From Bdellovibrio reynosensis (GTDB taxonomy: Bacteria; Bdellovibrionota; Bdellovibrionia; Bdellovibrionales; Bdellovibrionaceae), in the NCBI RefSeq assembly GCF_022814725.1, contig NZ_CP093442.1:3286001-3350000 (forward strand): a stretch of 64,000 bases of DNA, written 5' to 3'. Position 1 is the stretch's first letter; the number at the start of each line of letters is the position of its first letter. Below the pieces are notes generated by a model. The model saw only the letters and a program-made list of their open reading frames with translations, ran no database searches and was not told where the DNA came from. Shown in pieces: positions 33,552 through 43,158 of the stretch. Position numbers and translations under genes: made by a program.

Positions 33552-35165
33552 TCAAATCAAGCCCCGGACCACGATTGTATCGTGTGCGTAGGATGAAGTT
33601 TCTGGATAGTCGATGTTGTAATGAATACCGCGGGATTCATGACGGCGAAGCGCGCATTCTACTGATAAATCAGCGACTGTCGCAATATTGCGCAGCTCTA
33701 AGATGTCAGAATGGATTTTCATGTTGGAATAGTATTCTTTGGTTTCCGCTAAAATATTTTTAAGACGGTGTTGGGCCCGTGCCAGACGTTTGTTAGAGCG
33801 AACAATCCCCATGTAGTTCCACATCAAGCGCCGAATTTCATCCCACATGTGGTTGATCACGATCATCTCGTCATCATTGGCCTCTTGCGGATGGGTCCAC
33901 GCCTTCGGCTCTTTTTCAAAGAAATGATATTCATCCCAATGCTGCTTTAAATGTTCAGAACAGTTATGGGCTGTAGTCAGACATTCAAGTAAAGAATTGG
34001 AAGCTAAACGGTTAGCACCATGTAAGCCTGTGCACGCAGTCTCGCCAACGGCCCATAAACCCGGAATATCCGTCTGGCCATTTAAGTCTGTCACGACGCC
34101 GCCGCAAAGATAGTGGGCAGCGGGAACGACTGGAATCGGTTGAGTGCTCATGTCGATGCCGAACTCTAAGCACTTATTGAATATCGTCGGAAAGCGGCTT
34201 TTTAAAAACTCGCGATCCAATTTCGTCATATCCAGATACACGCACGGGGCACCGGTTTTTTTCATTTCGTTATCGATGCCACGAGCGACAACATCGCGCG
34301 GGGCAAGGGACCCAAGGCGATGATACTTGTGCATGAAAGCGTGCCCTTGGGAATCAATCAGTTCGCCTCCTTCACCGCGCAAAGCTTCAGAAATTAGAAA
34401 ATTTCTAGATTCACGATGATAAAGGCAAGTGGGGTGGAACTGCATGAATTCAAGATTTGAAATGCGCGCACCCACTCGGTAAGCCATGGCAATTCCATCG
34501 CCCGAAGCGCCAGCCCAGTTGGAAGTGTAAAGATAAACTTTGCCCGCTCCACCAGTAGCTAATGCGGTATTTTTTGCTAAGAAAGTGTGCACTTCGCCGG
34601 TTTCTTTGTTCAAAGCATAACAGCCGATACAGGTCACAGGGCTCATGTCGTCAGGATCTACTTCTTTATTAACGATCAAGTCGATGGCGTAAAAACGCTC
34701 CATCATCTGGATGTTGGGATTTTCTTGAACACGAGCTAAAAGAGTGCGGTGAATTTCTAAACCAGTTTGGTCTTCGAAGTGCAAAATACGACGGAAGCTG
34801 TGTCCGCCTTCGCGCGTCAAATCGATCTCATTGCTTTCTTCAGAGCCTTTTTTACGGACGTCGAAATTCACGCCCCAGTTTATCAAATCGTGAATGCGTT
34901 CAGGGGCTTGCTTAACATAATTGGTGACGACAGTTTCTTTGCAAAGGCCAGCGCCGGCGATGATCGTATCTTGGATGTGAGAATCAAAGCTGTCTTCCTC
35001 AGACATGACGGCAGAAATGCCCCCCTGGGCCATGGCGCTATTAGTGCCACCCGCAGATTCTTTTGCGAGGACAATCACTTTTCCGAATGAGGAAAGCTTC
35101 AGTGCCAGGGCAAGGCCCGCAGTGCCAGAGCCGACAATCAAAACGTCACAACGATGAGTACTCAT
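33552..35165 (-). CDS. nadB: L-aspartate oxidase
   Basis: A 537-residue FAD enzyme that oxidises L-aspartate to iminoaspartate, the first step of de novo NAD synthesis with quinolinate synthase (NadA). It has the dinucleotide loop VLIVGSGTAGLALAL, the GGTNSAMAQGGISAV active-site region, REGGHSFRRILH, HPTCLYHRESR and the FAD tail WAVGETACTGLHGANRLASN. Length and motifs are those of NadB rather than succinate dehydrogenase. No nadA or nadC gene is in the window. The monoacylglycerol lipase follows 39 nt downstream. Confidence 0.95.
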   Translation of the reverse strand: MSTHRCDVLIVGSGTAGLALALKLSSFGKVIVLAKESAGGTNSAMAQGGISAVMSEEDSFDSHIQDTIIAGAGLCKETVVTNYVKQAPERIHDLINWGVNFDVRKKGSEESNEIDLTREGGHSFRRILHFEDQTGLEIHRTLLARVQENPNIQMMERFYAIDLIVNKEVDPDDMSPVTCIGCYALNKETGEVHTFLAKNTALATGGAGKVYLYTSNWAGASGDGIAMAYRVGARISNLEFMQFHPTCLYHRESRNFLISEALRGEGGELIDSQGHAFMHKYHRLGSLAPRDVVARGIDNEMKKTGAPCVYLDMTKLDREFLKSRFPTIFNKCLEFGIDMSTQPIPVVPAAHYLCGGVVTDLNGQTDIPGLWAVGETACTGLHGANRLASNSLLECLTTAHNCSEHLKQHWDEYHFFEKEPKAWTHPQEANDDEMIVINHMWDEIRRLMWNYMGIVRSNKRLARAQHRLKNILAETKEYYSNMKIHSDILELRNIATVADLSVECALRRHESRGIHYNIDYPETSSYAHDTIVVRGLI

Positions 35166-35213
35166 ATGCTGACTCTTCTACTCCTTTTGTTCACATTTGC
35201 AAAGCACCTTTGC

Positions 35214-35243
35214 TTGATTCTTACTAGTTTCTAAAACTACAAT
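35214..35243 (+). promoter_or_regulatory. Candidate sigma-70 promoter
   Basis: TTGATT (35214-35219), an 18-nt spacer and TACAAT (35238-35243) precede the histidine kinase ATG at 35301 by about 57 nt. It could start the ten-gene transcript 35301-47097. Confidence 0.45.
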
Positions 35244-35300
35244 AAAATCAGGGATGTCGGCTTCGGAAGGTCGGCAATTTTTTGTGCAGGGAAGGTCTTA

Positions 35301-37493
35301 ATGAAAGTAAAACTTATCGCCGTTCTCGTTGCTATTGCGACGGTATTTATTGGCGCTGTTTTATGGCGAACCGACAGTTTCGTTTATGGGGATCGCTTAA
35401 GCTGGGTCGAGGCGCAAACGCGCACTCAACTTGGTTCGATCAATAACTCCCTTGCAGCTGAATTTAAATCCCTGCAAAGAGTGATCACCACCTTCAATGC
35501 GGAAAATTTTCAAAAAGGAAAACTGAATTTCAGTTCGCTTTCACCTTACTATGCAGCCGCTTCGTTTTCATTGAATGGTTCTGAATTAGAACCCCAAACT
35601 ATTTTAGCAAAAGAAAATTCCAAAGCAGCAAACTGGACACCTGAATTTGTAAAGGCCGCTGTCGGAACGATTCCTGAAAGAACCGCGGATCTTCGATTCT
35701 TTGTAAAACCTTTTCAAGATTCTCAACAAGGTCGTTATGTTGCTTTGATTTTCATCGAAGGCAATCGCGCTTACGGTCTTTTTGGTTCTGGTGAAATTTT
35801 TCAAAGTTTGATTGATGCCCAAAGAGGCGCCCTCAGTTCTTTTTCCATCGTTACAACGACGGGTCTTACTGTAGGCCACTCTGTTCCAGAATACCTAGGC
35901 ACGGTGATGCGCGATGATCCTGTTTTTAGAGACGCGCAGAAAAGCGGAGCGTCCCATGGAAGCAACACTTTCAAGTTAAAATCTGGCGAACTTTATGGCA
36001 TGTACGAAAAAATCCCAGCAACAAACTTGGTGGTTTTAAGTTCAGCGCCATTAACTGAAACCATGAAGGGTCGCAGTGGCTTGTGGTGGCAATACCTACT
36101 GATGGGACTTGGTCTTGTCGCTGTGGGTGTTGCTGCGATTTTATTTGTGACTTCTTCAGCAGATAAAGAATCTGAAGATCTGCAAGCGCAACTGCAGGCT
36201 TTAAAAGCAAAACCAATGCCGGCACCTGTACAAGAAAAAGTAATGACCCACGATCCAGAACTTGTGCAAAAAGAAAAAGTCGAAGCCTCAATGCGTGTGG
36301 CTTCAGCTTTAGCCCATGAAATGCGTGGACCATTGGCTTCAATCTTAGGTTACTCACAAATGATTCTGGCGAAGACTCCGGAATCAGACATCGTGCAAAG
36401 CACAGATTCCATTTTGCGTGAAACCAGAGCCGCCCGCGGTGTCCTTGATAAACTGCTTGGTTTTGCTGGTGAAGAAGTAAAAGAAAAAAATTCTTTAAAA
36501 GTCGAAGGCCCTTTAGTGAAAGCGTTAAAGTCTGTTGAAGGCTTGCTATCACAAAAAGGGGTGAAGCTTACTAAGAACATTCAAGACACTTCCGCGTTGG
36601 ACTTGCACGCTGACGCCATCATTCGCGCGATCTCAAATATCCTGCACAATTCGGTTGAAGCCATGGAACGAATGGCCAACAAAGAAATCAAAGTCAGCTT
36701 GTTTGAAGAAAACGATGGCGTTCATTTAGAAATAGAAGATTCAGGCGAAGGCATTGAAGCCCAAAACCTAGAAAAAATCTTTGATCCGTTTTTCACTACA
36801 CGCTCATTCCATAATCACATGGGCTTGGGACTTTCAGTCGCATTCGGGATTTTCAAAGAACACGGCGCTGACGTCAAAGTTGAATCGAAAAAGGGCCAAG
36901 GCACAAAGATGAGCGTGATCTTTAAAAAGGTGCAAACGGCAAGCGTATTGAAAGCTCCAGAAGTGAAGGAAGACGAAGTGATTATTGCGACTGAGTTACC
37001 ACAGCTTAAAGACGAATCCCCAGCGCGCGTTGAAGCCGAAGAAGAATTCGCACAAGTGCAGTTGGCGCCATCAACGCCAGCTCCTGCTTCACCGTTAGAT
37101 GTGAACATTGATAAAATGCTCGAGTTCCCCGAGGCCCACGAAGTGGCTGCGCCAGTTGAACCTTCTGAACCTGTGGCTGCGGCTTCGGAAGTTGCAGAAA
37201 CAAAAAAACCAATTCCTCCGCCGCCAGCAAATTCTTCAAGCTTCAACGATGATGAGTTTTCTTTCATCGATGGTTTTAATGAACCAGCAAAAGCAGCGGC
37301 ACCAGTTCAAGCTCCAGTGCTTGAAACTGCCGAAGTTGGCGCTTCAGGACCAACGGGTGCAGAACTTGCGACTATGGATGATGAATTAACTCCAGTGAAC
37401 CTAATCAATCCTCCGAAAATGGCAATGCGACAAAAGGTTTCTAAGCTTGATTCATATCATGTTGAAATTCGTCGTCCTGGAAAGAGGCTTTAA
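35301..37493 (+). CDS. Membrane sensor histidine kinase with Ala/Pro-rich tail
   Basis: A 730-residue kinase. An N-terminal helix (LIAVLVAIATVFIGAVLW) and a second one near residue 265 (LLMGLGLVAVGVAAILFV) flank a periplasmic sensor of about 230 residues. The cytoplasmic part has a HisKA box ALAHEMRGPLASILGYSQ (phospho-His near 339), an N-box ISNILHNSVEAM, DSGEGIEAQNLEKIFDPFFT, and the G2 region GLGLSVAFGIF. The last 170 residues are acidic, Pro/Ala-rich and low-complexity (PPPPANSSSFNDDEFSFIDG), unusual for a kinase and perhaps a docking tail. GGGAAGG precedes the ATG. The next gene begins at the base after its stop (TAA TTG). I saw no cognate receiver gene with DNA-binding output nearby. 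Confidence 0.92.
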   Translation: MKVKLIAVLVAIATVFIGAVLWRTDSFVYGDRLSWVEAQTRTQLGSINNSLAAEFKSLQRVITTFNAENFQKGKLNFSSLSPYYAAASFSLNGSELEPQTILAKENSKAANWTPEFVKAAVGTIPERTADLRFFVKPFQDSQQGRYVALIFIEGNRAYGLFGSGEIFQSLIDAQRGALSSFSIVTTTGLTVGHSVPEYLGTVMRDDPVFRDAQKSGASHGSNTFKLKSGELYGMYEKIPATNLVVLSSAPLTETMKGRSGLWWQYLLMGLGLVAVGVAAILFVTSSADKESEDLQAQLQALKAKPMPAPVQEKVMTHDPELVQKEKVEASMRVASALAHEMRGPLASILGYSQMILAKTPESDIVQSTDSILRETRAARGVLDKLLGFAGEEVKEKNSLKVEGPLVKALKSVEGLLSQKGVKLTKNIQDTSALDLHADAIIRAISNILHNSVEAMERMANKEIKVSLFEENDGVHLEIEDSGEGIEAQNLEKIFDPFFTTRSFHNHMGLGLSVAFGIFKEHGADVKVESKKGQGTKMSVIFKKVQTASVLKAPEVKEDEVIIATELPQLKDESPARVEAEEEFAQVQLAPSTPAPASPLDVNIDKMLEFPEAHEVAAPVEPSEPVAAASEVAETKKPIPPPPANSSSFNDDEFSFIDGFNEPAKAAAPVQAPVLETAEVGASGPTGAELATMDDELTPVNLINPPKMAMRQKVSKLDSYHVEIRRPGKRL

Positions 37494-38981
37494 TTGAATA
37501 TTCGTGATCATAGCTCTCAGTTTTCAGTTTTTGTTTTTACCACAGGTGTGGATCTGGGGGCGTCGGCGAAAGTTTATCTTTCTCAAGCCGGTTATGATGC
37601 TTATTTCTTTCAAGACGTCCAAACCCTAGAAGAGCGAGTGAAAGAAAATGCTCCGCACTTTATCGTGTTTGCGACGTCCGCGCTTTCGGGTGCTTTAAGT
37701 GATTTCGTTGAAAAGATCCATGGGCACAATGATGATATCAAATTTATCGCGATCACTTCTATTTCCCAGTTCGATATATTAGCTCAGTACAACAACCACG
37801 GTTTCGTGGATGTTATTTCTGATGAAGTCGCAGCCTTAGAATCCCGCATCGTGTGGTCGGTGGACCGGGCCTGTGAAAAGTTGTATCTGACTTACCAAAA
37901 CGAACAACTTTTTGACGACCTTCAAAAAACTACTGCTGAAAAAGAAGAAGTTCACACCGCTGCTCTTTCGGCGATGAAAAAAGCAGAAGAAAAAGCGCCG
38001 ATAGTAAATATCTCAATGCGCATCGGTGAATACCGTTCGGCGGCTAGTAAAGAAGACTTGATTCAGAAGTATCTGACTCATATCCCGCCGGTGCTTTGCG
38101 TGTTCTTTAAATTTTTACCATCGGTTCGCTCGTTTGTAGCAACCCATGCCCAAGGAATTCCGGCGTCCGATATCCAAGGTGTCGGAGTGCAATTAGAATC
38201 TAACGACATGAAAGAGTTGGGTTCGCAGCTTGCAATGGGATTATTGCCAGCACGTTTTAACGAAATGCTGGTTGAAGCTTTTCATTTAAATCCACCGAAA
38301 GCATTGCCGTTATACGCTCATCATAATTTAGAGGGTATCTTCGTTTACTCTGGTAATATCCAACCAGAAGAAGCTGCGCTTTTAGGCGAAGAGTTTTCTT
38401 TGATGTCTGTATGCTACACGAACTTCGCATTAGAAAAGAAAGTAGACTCTTTAGAAGTTCAAGACTTCGTTACAGAGCTTTACAACCGTAATTATTACTC
38501 AAAGATTATTACCGATGAAGTTTCAAGATCTCGCCGTGTGAAGCAGCCCGTTTCCGTGGTTAAAGTGGCGTTAGACGACTTCTACGAGATTGAAACTTCT
38601 TTAGGCGAAGCAGTTCGTGATGAACTTTTAAAATCCGTAGCAACTGTGATTGTAAAAACAAGTCGCAGTAACGATGTGACTTGCCGAACGGCCGCTAACG
38701 AAATGGCCATGGTTTTACCTCACTGTTCTAAAAAAGGGGCGGCCCTTAGGGCAGAACGTTTACGTCGTATCATCGAAGCGACAAGCTTCCTAGATAACGG
38801 CATGAAGGTTTCCGTTAGCTTAGGTATTAGTGAATATCCTTCGCTATGTGATTCCGCGAAAACTTTGGACGAGTCAGCAAGCAAGGCGCTTATGCATATT
38901 GCTGACAAGGGTGGAAATAAAATTTGCCTTTATAAAGCGCCAGACAGTCACAAACCCGAATTTGAAGTGACATTGGATTAA
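37494..38981 (+). CDS. Degenerate receiver/GGDEF-like protein
   Basis: A 495-residue cytoplasmic protein. The N-terminus (FVFTTGVDLGASAKVYLSQA and FIVFATSALSGAL) looks like a response-regulator fold but without clear phospho-acceptor Asp. The C-terminus from about residue 320 has DFVTELYNRNYYSKIITDEV, RSRRVKQPVSVVKVALDDFY and LGISEYPSL, a GGDEF fold. The catalytic GGDEF itself reads AANEM (RTAANEMAMVLP), so diguanylate cyclase activity is most unlikely; it may bind GTP or a partner. TTG is the start, directly after the kinase stop, with AGAGG 7 nt upstream. Close coupling suggests it is the kinase's partner (inference). Confidence 0.8.
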   Translation: MNIRDHSSQFSVFVFTTGVDLGASAKVYLSQAGYDAYFFQDVQTLEERVKENAPHFIVFATSALSGALSDFVEKIHGHNDDIKFIAITSISQFDILAQYNNHGFVDVISDEVAALESRIVWSVDRACEKLYLTYQNEQLFDDLQKTTAEKEEVHTAALSAMKKAEEKAPIVNISMRIGEYRSAASKEDLIQKYLTHIPPVLCVFFKFLPSVRSFVATHAQGIPASDIQGVGVQLESNDMKELGSQLAMGLLPARFNEMLVEAFHLNPPKALPLYAHHNLEGIFVYSGNIQPEEAALLGEEFSLMSVCYTNFALEKKVDSLEVQDFVTELYNRNYYSKIITDEVSRSRRVKQPVSVVKVALDDFYEIETSLGEAVRDELLKSVATVIVKTSRSNDVTCRTAANEMAMVLPHCSKKGAALRAERLRRIIEATSFLDNGMKVSVSLGISEYPSLCDSAKTLDESASKALMHIADKGGNKICLYKAPDSHKPEFEVTLD

Positions 38982-38988
38982 AAAAATA

Positions 38989-40191
38989 ATGGAAATGTAC
39001 CGACGAACCTTTGCGGAAATTAACTTAGATAATCTTAGGCACAATATTCGTGTCTTGCAGACGACATTTCCAGATGCGCCGTTTTTATGTCCTATGGTGA
39101 AGGCTAATGCCTATGGCCATGGTGACGTTCAATTAGCAAGATTTCTTGAAACCCTAGGAATTCAACACCTGGGTGTCTGTCTTATCGAAGAAGGTCTGCT
39201 ATTAAGAAACTTTGGCGTTAAAGCAGAGATTCTTGTATTCCGTGGCTTTGATCGTGAGGGTGCTGAAAAAATCATCCAATACAATATGACTCCGGTGGTA
39301 AGTAGCTGGGATCATATTGAGCATCTTGAATCCGTGGCTTCTTCACCGGTTTCCATCCATTTAAAGTTTGATACGGGCATGAACCGTCTTGGTTTCAGAC
39401 CCGAAGAAGCGCAGAAAGTTTTTGATCGTCTTTGGCAGAATAAATACATTCGTTTAAAGGCTATTGCGACACACCTGTTTAATGGTGAAGACGGTGTTGA
39501 TCCTAACGGGCAAAGTGCAAGGCAGCTTAAAACCTTAGATCAAATCAGCAAGATCTTTAAGCCTTTCAATATTTTCTGCCACGCTTTAAATAGTGCGGGG
39601 ATTTTAAGTAAGGCAGCTTTACTGAAAAAAGGTGTCAGCAAAGATCATCCGCTGTTTTTGCAAAACTGGGGTCTGCGCCCAGGTTTGATGATTTACGGGT
39701 ATAATCCGCTACCTCAGGATAATCCATTAGATCTTTTACCGGTGATGAGTTTTAAATCCCACGTCGGCACCTACCGGCATCTTAAAGCGGGTGAAACCGT
39801 TTCCTACGGCGGCACTTGGAAAGCAGAAAAAGATTCTGTTATAGCTGTTGTCCCAGTGGGATATGCGGATGGTTATCACCGTATTTTATCCAATCAAAGC
39901 TCTGCCGTATTTGCTGGCCAAAGAGCGCGAGTGATTGGAAATGTGTGCATGGATTATCTCATGTTAGATGTGACTGAATTTGTTCAAGGTAAAGACCTTG
40001 CTGATTTCAAAGATGCCGAAGTCACATTGTTTGGTTACGGATCTGACGGCAGTTTTTTATCTCCGGAAGAGCTTGCTAAACTTGCAAAAAGTATTACTTG
40101 GGAAATGCTTACCAGCGTCGGTGAACGGGTTCCGCGAGTTTATACTGGCCTTGATGCAAGCTTTATTGCCGAAGAAATTGGAGGGCAATAA
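38989..40191 (+). CDS. alr: Alanine racemase
   Basis: A 400-residue PLP enzyme that makes D-alanine for peptidoglycan. It has the N-terminal signature MVKANAYGHG (PLP Lys) and DTGMNRLGF. The second-domain motifs SYGGTWKAEKDSVIAVVPVG and CMDYLMLDVT place the catalytic Tyr and C-terminal barrel. Size is slightly above the 360 norm. A second ATG at 38995 could be the true start; neither has a strong Shine-Dalgarno. The stop and the mlaE ATG share one base (TAATG). Its place in front of mlaEFD links D-alanine supply to outer-membrane lipid upkeep (inference). Confidence 0.94.
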   Translation: MEMYRRTFAEINLDNLRHNIRVLQTTFPDAPFLCPMVKANAYGHGDVQLARFLETLGIQHLGVCLIEEGLLLRNFGVKAEILVFRGFDREGAEKIIQYNMTPVVSSWDHIEHLESVASSPVSIHLKFDTGMNRLGFRPEEAQKVFDRLWQNKYIRLKAIATHLFNGEDGVDPNGQSARQLKTLDQISKIFKPFNIFCHALNSAGILSKAALLKKGVSKDHPLFLQNWGLRPGLMIYGYNPLPQDNPLDLLPVMSFKSHVGTYRHLKAGETVSYGGTWKAEKDSVIAVVPVGYADGYHRILSNQSSAVFAGQRARVIGNVCMDYLMLDVTEFVQGKDLADFKDAEVTLFGYGSDGSFLSPEELAKLAKSITWEMLTSVGERVPRVYTGLDASFIAEEIGGQ

Positions 40192-41018
40192 TGAATTTGA
40201 CCCAAAAACTTTACCGATGGATTTCAAATCTGGGTGCGTTTGTTATTAACTCTCTTAAAAGGTTAATCGGCGAAACGGGTAATATCGTTATCTTTTTTAA
40301 CGAAAGCGTTCGTTTGATTTTTGCCCAGCCATCAAGGTTTCCTGAAATCATTCGCCATATGGAATTCATCGGCAATCAATCTGTCGGTATCATTTGTTTG
40401 ACCGGAGTTTTCACTGGTCTTGCACTGTCGTTTCAACTTTATCTTGGTTTTAAACTTTTTAATGCCGTAAATATGGTGGGACCCACTGTAGCCTTAGGGA
40501 TCACTCGTGAATTAGGCCCGGTCTTAACCGGTTTGATCGTGGCCGCAAGAGCGGGTGGTGCGATGGCAGCTCGCCTTGGCACGATGCGAGTGAACGAACA
40601 AATCGATGCCCTTGATGTGATGGGAGTCAATACCAAGCAGTATTTGATTTCCCCGCGTATCGTGGCCGCTTTTATTTGTATGCCGTTACTTGTTGCCGTG
40701 TTTGACTTCGTGGCGATGATGGGAAGTTACTTCCTTTGTGTAAAGTTAGTTCAGTTAGATGAAGCGATCTTCTGGCAAAAGATATCTGATTTTATCGAAG
40801 TTAAACACATCAACGAGGGCCTTGTAAAAGGCATGATCTTCGGAATTTATTTTGCTACTATTTGCACCTATCGCGGTTTCTATACTAAGGGTGGCGCCAA
40901 AGGAGTGGGTGATGCCACCAATGAAGGCGTCGTACAAAGTATGGTTGGTATTATTATCTTAGATTACTTCGTGTCTAATTTGATTCGCTTCTTTTACAAC
41001 GTTATGGGGATTTCCTAA
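40191..41018 (+). CDS. mlaE: MlaE-family ABC permease
   Basis: A 275-residue inner-membrane permease of the Mla/MCE lipid transporter. It shows RELGPVLTGLIVAARAGGAM and LGTMRVNEQIDALDVMGVN followed by LISPRIVA, the family's coupling-helix signature, and several helices. MlaE moves phospholipids between the inner membrane and the MCE protein, powered by MlaF. The ATG overlaps the alr stop and the mlaF ATG overlaps its stop by one base. N-terminal length and helix pattern match E. coli MlaE (about 260). Confidence 0.94.
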   Translation: MNLTQKLYRWISNLGAFVINSLKRLIGETGNIVIFFNESVRLIFAQPSRFPEIIRHMEFIGNQSVGIICLTGVFTGLALSFQLYLGFKLFNAVNMVGPTVALGITRELGPVLTGLIVAARAGGAMAARLGTMRVNEQIDALDVMGVNTKQYLISPRIVAAFICMPLLVAVFDFVAMMGSYFLCVKLVQLDEAIFWQKISDFIEVKHINEGLVKGMIFGIYFATICTYRGFYTKGGAKGVGDATNEGVVQSMVGIIILDYFVSNLIRFFYNVMGIS

Positions 41019-41779
41019 TGAAACAAGAAGCTGCTGTTCGCTTAACTGATGTAAAAAAGACGTTTGACGGAAAAGAATTCGTCTTAAAAGGAATTGATCT
41101 TGAAATTCCTAAGGGCAGTTTAACTGCGATCATTGGATTTTCTGGAACTGGAAAAAGTGTGGTGTTGAAACATCTTTTAGGATTGTTCAAGCCGACGTCT
41201 GGTAAAATTGAAGTTTTGGGAACAGATCTTTCCACTTTGTCTGAAGACGAACTTACAAAGTTGCGCCAAAAATTCGGCGTGCTTTTTCAATCAGCAGCTT
41301 TGTTCGACGATATGACAGTAATGGAAAATGTTTGTTTTCCACTGTTTGAACATCGCCGAGAATTAAAGCAGGCCCAGGTCCTTCGTATAGCTGAAGAAAA
41401 ACTGCAGCAAGTAGGACTTGATCCAAAACACTTTAATAAATTGCCAAGCCAAATTAGCGGTGGAATGCAGAAAAGAACAGGCTTAGCTCGGGCTCTCGCC
41501 CTAGATCCAGAAATCTTGATCTACGATGAGCCGACGACGGGATTAGATCCCATTCTAACGGAAATGGTGGATAATTTGATTCTGAGTACGCATAAGTTGA
41601 GAGAAGGTGTGACTTCTATCATGGTGTCCCACGATTTGTCCGCCGCGTTCAGGATTGCAGACCATATTGCAATGTTAGATAGTGGCCGGGTTCTTCTGTT
41701 TGGTACTCCGGAGGACTTTTTTAAAACCGAAATTGAACTGGTTAAAAAGTTCGTGAATAAAGGGATGAAACATCAATGA
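41018..41779 (+). CDS. mlaF: MlaF-family ABC ATPase
   Basis: A 253-residue ATPase of the Mla system. It has Walker A GFSGTGKSVVLKH, the QSAALFDDMTVMENVCFPL Q-loop segment, signature SGGMQKRTGLARALAL, Walker B ILIYDEPTTGLDP and switch His in MVSHDLS. It supplies energy for phospholipid transfer with MlaE. The signature SGGMQKR is usual for MlaF. It is coupled on both sides (1 and 4 nt overlaps). MlaB, the STAS protein of enterobacteria, is absent from this cluster. Confidence 0.94.
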   Translation: MKQEAAVRLTDVKKTFDGKEFVLKGIDLEIPKGSLTAIIGFSGTGKSVVLKHLLGLFKPTSGKIEVLGTDLSTLSEDELTKLRQKFGVLFQSAALFDDMTVMENVCFPLFEHRRELKQAQVLRIAEEKLQQVGLDPKHFNKLPSQISGGMQKRTGLARALALDPEILIYDEPTTGLDPILTEMVDNLILSTHKLREGVTSIMVSHDLSAAFRIADHIAMLDSGRVLLFGTPEDFFKTEIELVKKFVNKGMKHQ

Positions 41780-43152
41780 ATTGGCTTCGCGCTGCCGAAT
41801 TTAAAGTAGGAATGTTAGTGATTGTGGTGGGATCGTTGATCGCCGTCATGTCTATGCAAGTAAGCGATGACCCTTCTTATCTAGGTCGTTCTAAAAAAGC
41901 CTGGTTCTTACTTCCAAATGCAGGTGGTTTAGTAAAAAACTCGGCAGTTCGTTCCGCTGGTATCCCTGTGGGTGTGATTAAAAACATCACCTTGCAAGAC
42001 GGGAAAGCCCGCATTGAAATCACTGTTAAATCGGATGTGCCGTTAACGACATCAGCGTCAGTAGAAATTAAATCCCAAGGTATTTTAGGTGATAAGCACG
42101 TTGAAGTTTACCCAGGCTCCCCAACTGATCCGCCGTTAGAAGATAATGCACAAATTTTAACCGTTAAAGATTCTGGATCGTTAGATAATGTCGTGGGCCA
42201 GATCTCTGAAGTGACCGGCTCGTTAAAAGAGGTTGCTAAGAACTTGCAAGAAGCGACTTCAGCGGACGGCACACGCGCCCATGTCTTAGGAAGAATTGTT
42301 AAAAATATCGAAACACTGACCGAAGACCTTGCCCACATGACCACCGAAAACAGAGATAAAATCGGTGATATCGTTGATGACGTTCACGAAGTGACAGCCT
42401 CTTTGCGTGAAGTCATGAACGATAAAAGTGATACAGGCTTAAAGGAAACTTGGAAGCGTCTGTCTAATTCAGTTAAAAACCTAGATGAAATCACAAGCAA
42501 AATTAACAAAGGTGAAGGTGCCATTGGTAAACTTGTCAGCGATGAAGCCACTGCTGAAAATGTGACTTCCGCGATCGATGGTTTAAGTGGCCTGGTTGAT
42601 ACTGCAAGCCGTATTCAAACAGCCTTTGATTACCGTGCCGAATACTTAAGTGATGCCCAGGCGACAAAATCATATATCGGGGTGCAAATTCAACCGGGCC
42701 TTGATCGTTACTATTATATCGCCGTCGTTGATGATCCGGCAGGGGTGGTTGAAACAACAAGAACTGAAGTTAGCGGTGACAGCACCAACCCAAGTTCACC
42801 AGCCGATTACACAGAAAAGAAAACCTACCAAAACAAAATCAAATTCACGGTTTTGTTTGCTAAGAATTTTTGGGATCTTACGATCAAGGGTGGTTTGATT
42901 GAAAACTCGGGCGGGTTTGGGGTTGATTACCACTTTTTCCGTCGTAAGTTGAAGTTCTCTGTGGAAGCATTTGATTTCAGCAAAACGAATATTCGTAGCT
43001 CTTTAACTTATACCTTGTATCGCGGAATTTACGTCACAGGTGGTGTGAACGATGCTTTGAACAAAGGCAACGCGCAAACTGGTTACCTTGGAGCAGGTCT
43101 ATTCTTAACTAATGATGACTTGAAACTGCTCTTAACTAAGGCTCCGTTTTAA
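41776..43152 (+). CDS. mlaD: MCE/MlaD protein with C-terminal barrel-like region
   Basis: A 458-residue periplasmic lipid-shuttle protein. One N-terminal membrane helix (VGMLVIVVGSLIAVMSMQV) is followed by an MCE domain (about 39-118; AGGLVKNSAVRSAGIPVGVI, IKSQGILGDKHVEVYPG). A helical region with repeated VKNIETLTEDL-type heptads (about 140-280) comes next. The last 160 residues alternate as beta strands (LDRYYYIAVVDDP, FGVDYHFFRRKLKFSVEAFD, SLTYTLYRGIYVTGGVND) and end in KAPF, suggesting a beta-barrel. E. coli MlaD is only 183 residues. Long MlaD proteins with a barrel are known in Veillonella, where one protein spans the envelope. The ATG overlaps the mlaF stop. Confidence 0.9.
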   Translation: MNWLRAAEFKVGMLVIVVGSLIAVMSMQVSDDPSYLGRSKKAWFLLPNAGGLVKNSAVRSAGIPVGVIKNITLQDGKARIEITVKSDVPLTTSASVEIKSQGILGDKHVEVYPGSPTDPPLEDNAQILTVKDSGSLDNVVGQISEVTGSLKEVAKNLQEATSADGTRAHVLGRIVKNIETLTEDLAHMTTENRDKIGDIVDDVHEVTASLREVMNDKSDTGLKETWKRLSNSVKNLDEITSKINKGEGAIGKLVSDEATAENVTSAIDGLSGLVDTASRIQTAFDYRAEYLSDAQATKSYIGVQIQPGLDRYYYIAVVDDPAGVVETTRTEVSGDSTNPSSPADYTEKKTYQNKIKFTVLFAKNFWDLTIKGGLIENSGGFGVDYHFFRRKLKFSVEAFDFSKTNIRSSLTYTLYRGIYVTGGVNDALNKGNAQTGYLGAGLFLTNDDLKLLLTKAPF

Positions 43153-43158
43153 TCCCTT

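Noticed and set aside
35971-37267. Minus-strand open frames inside the histidine kinase gene
   Set aside because: They are complements of kinase domain and Pro/Ala-rich codons; no ribosome-binding site or family.
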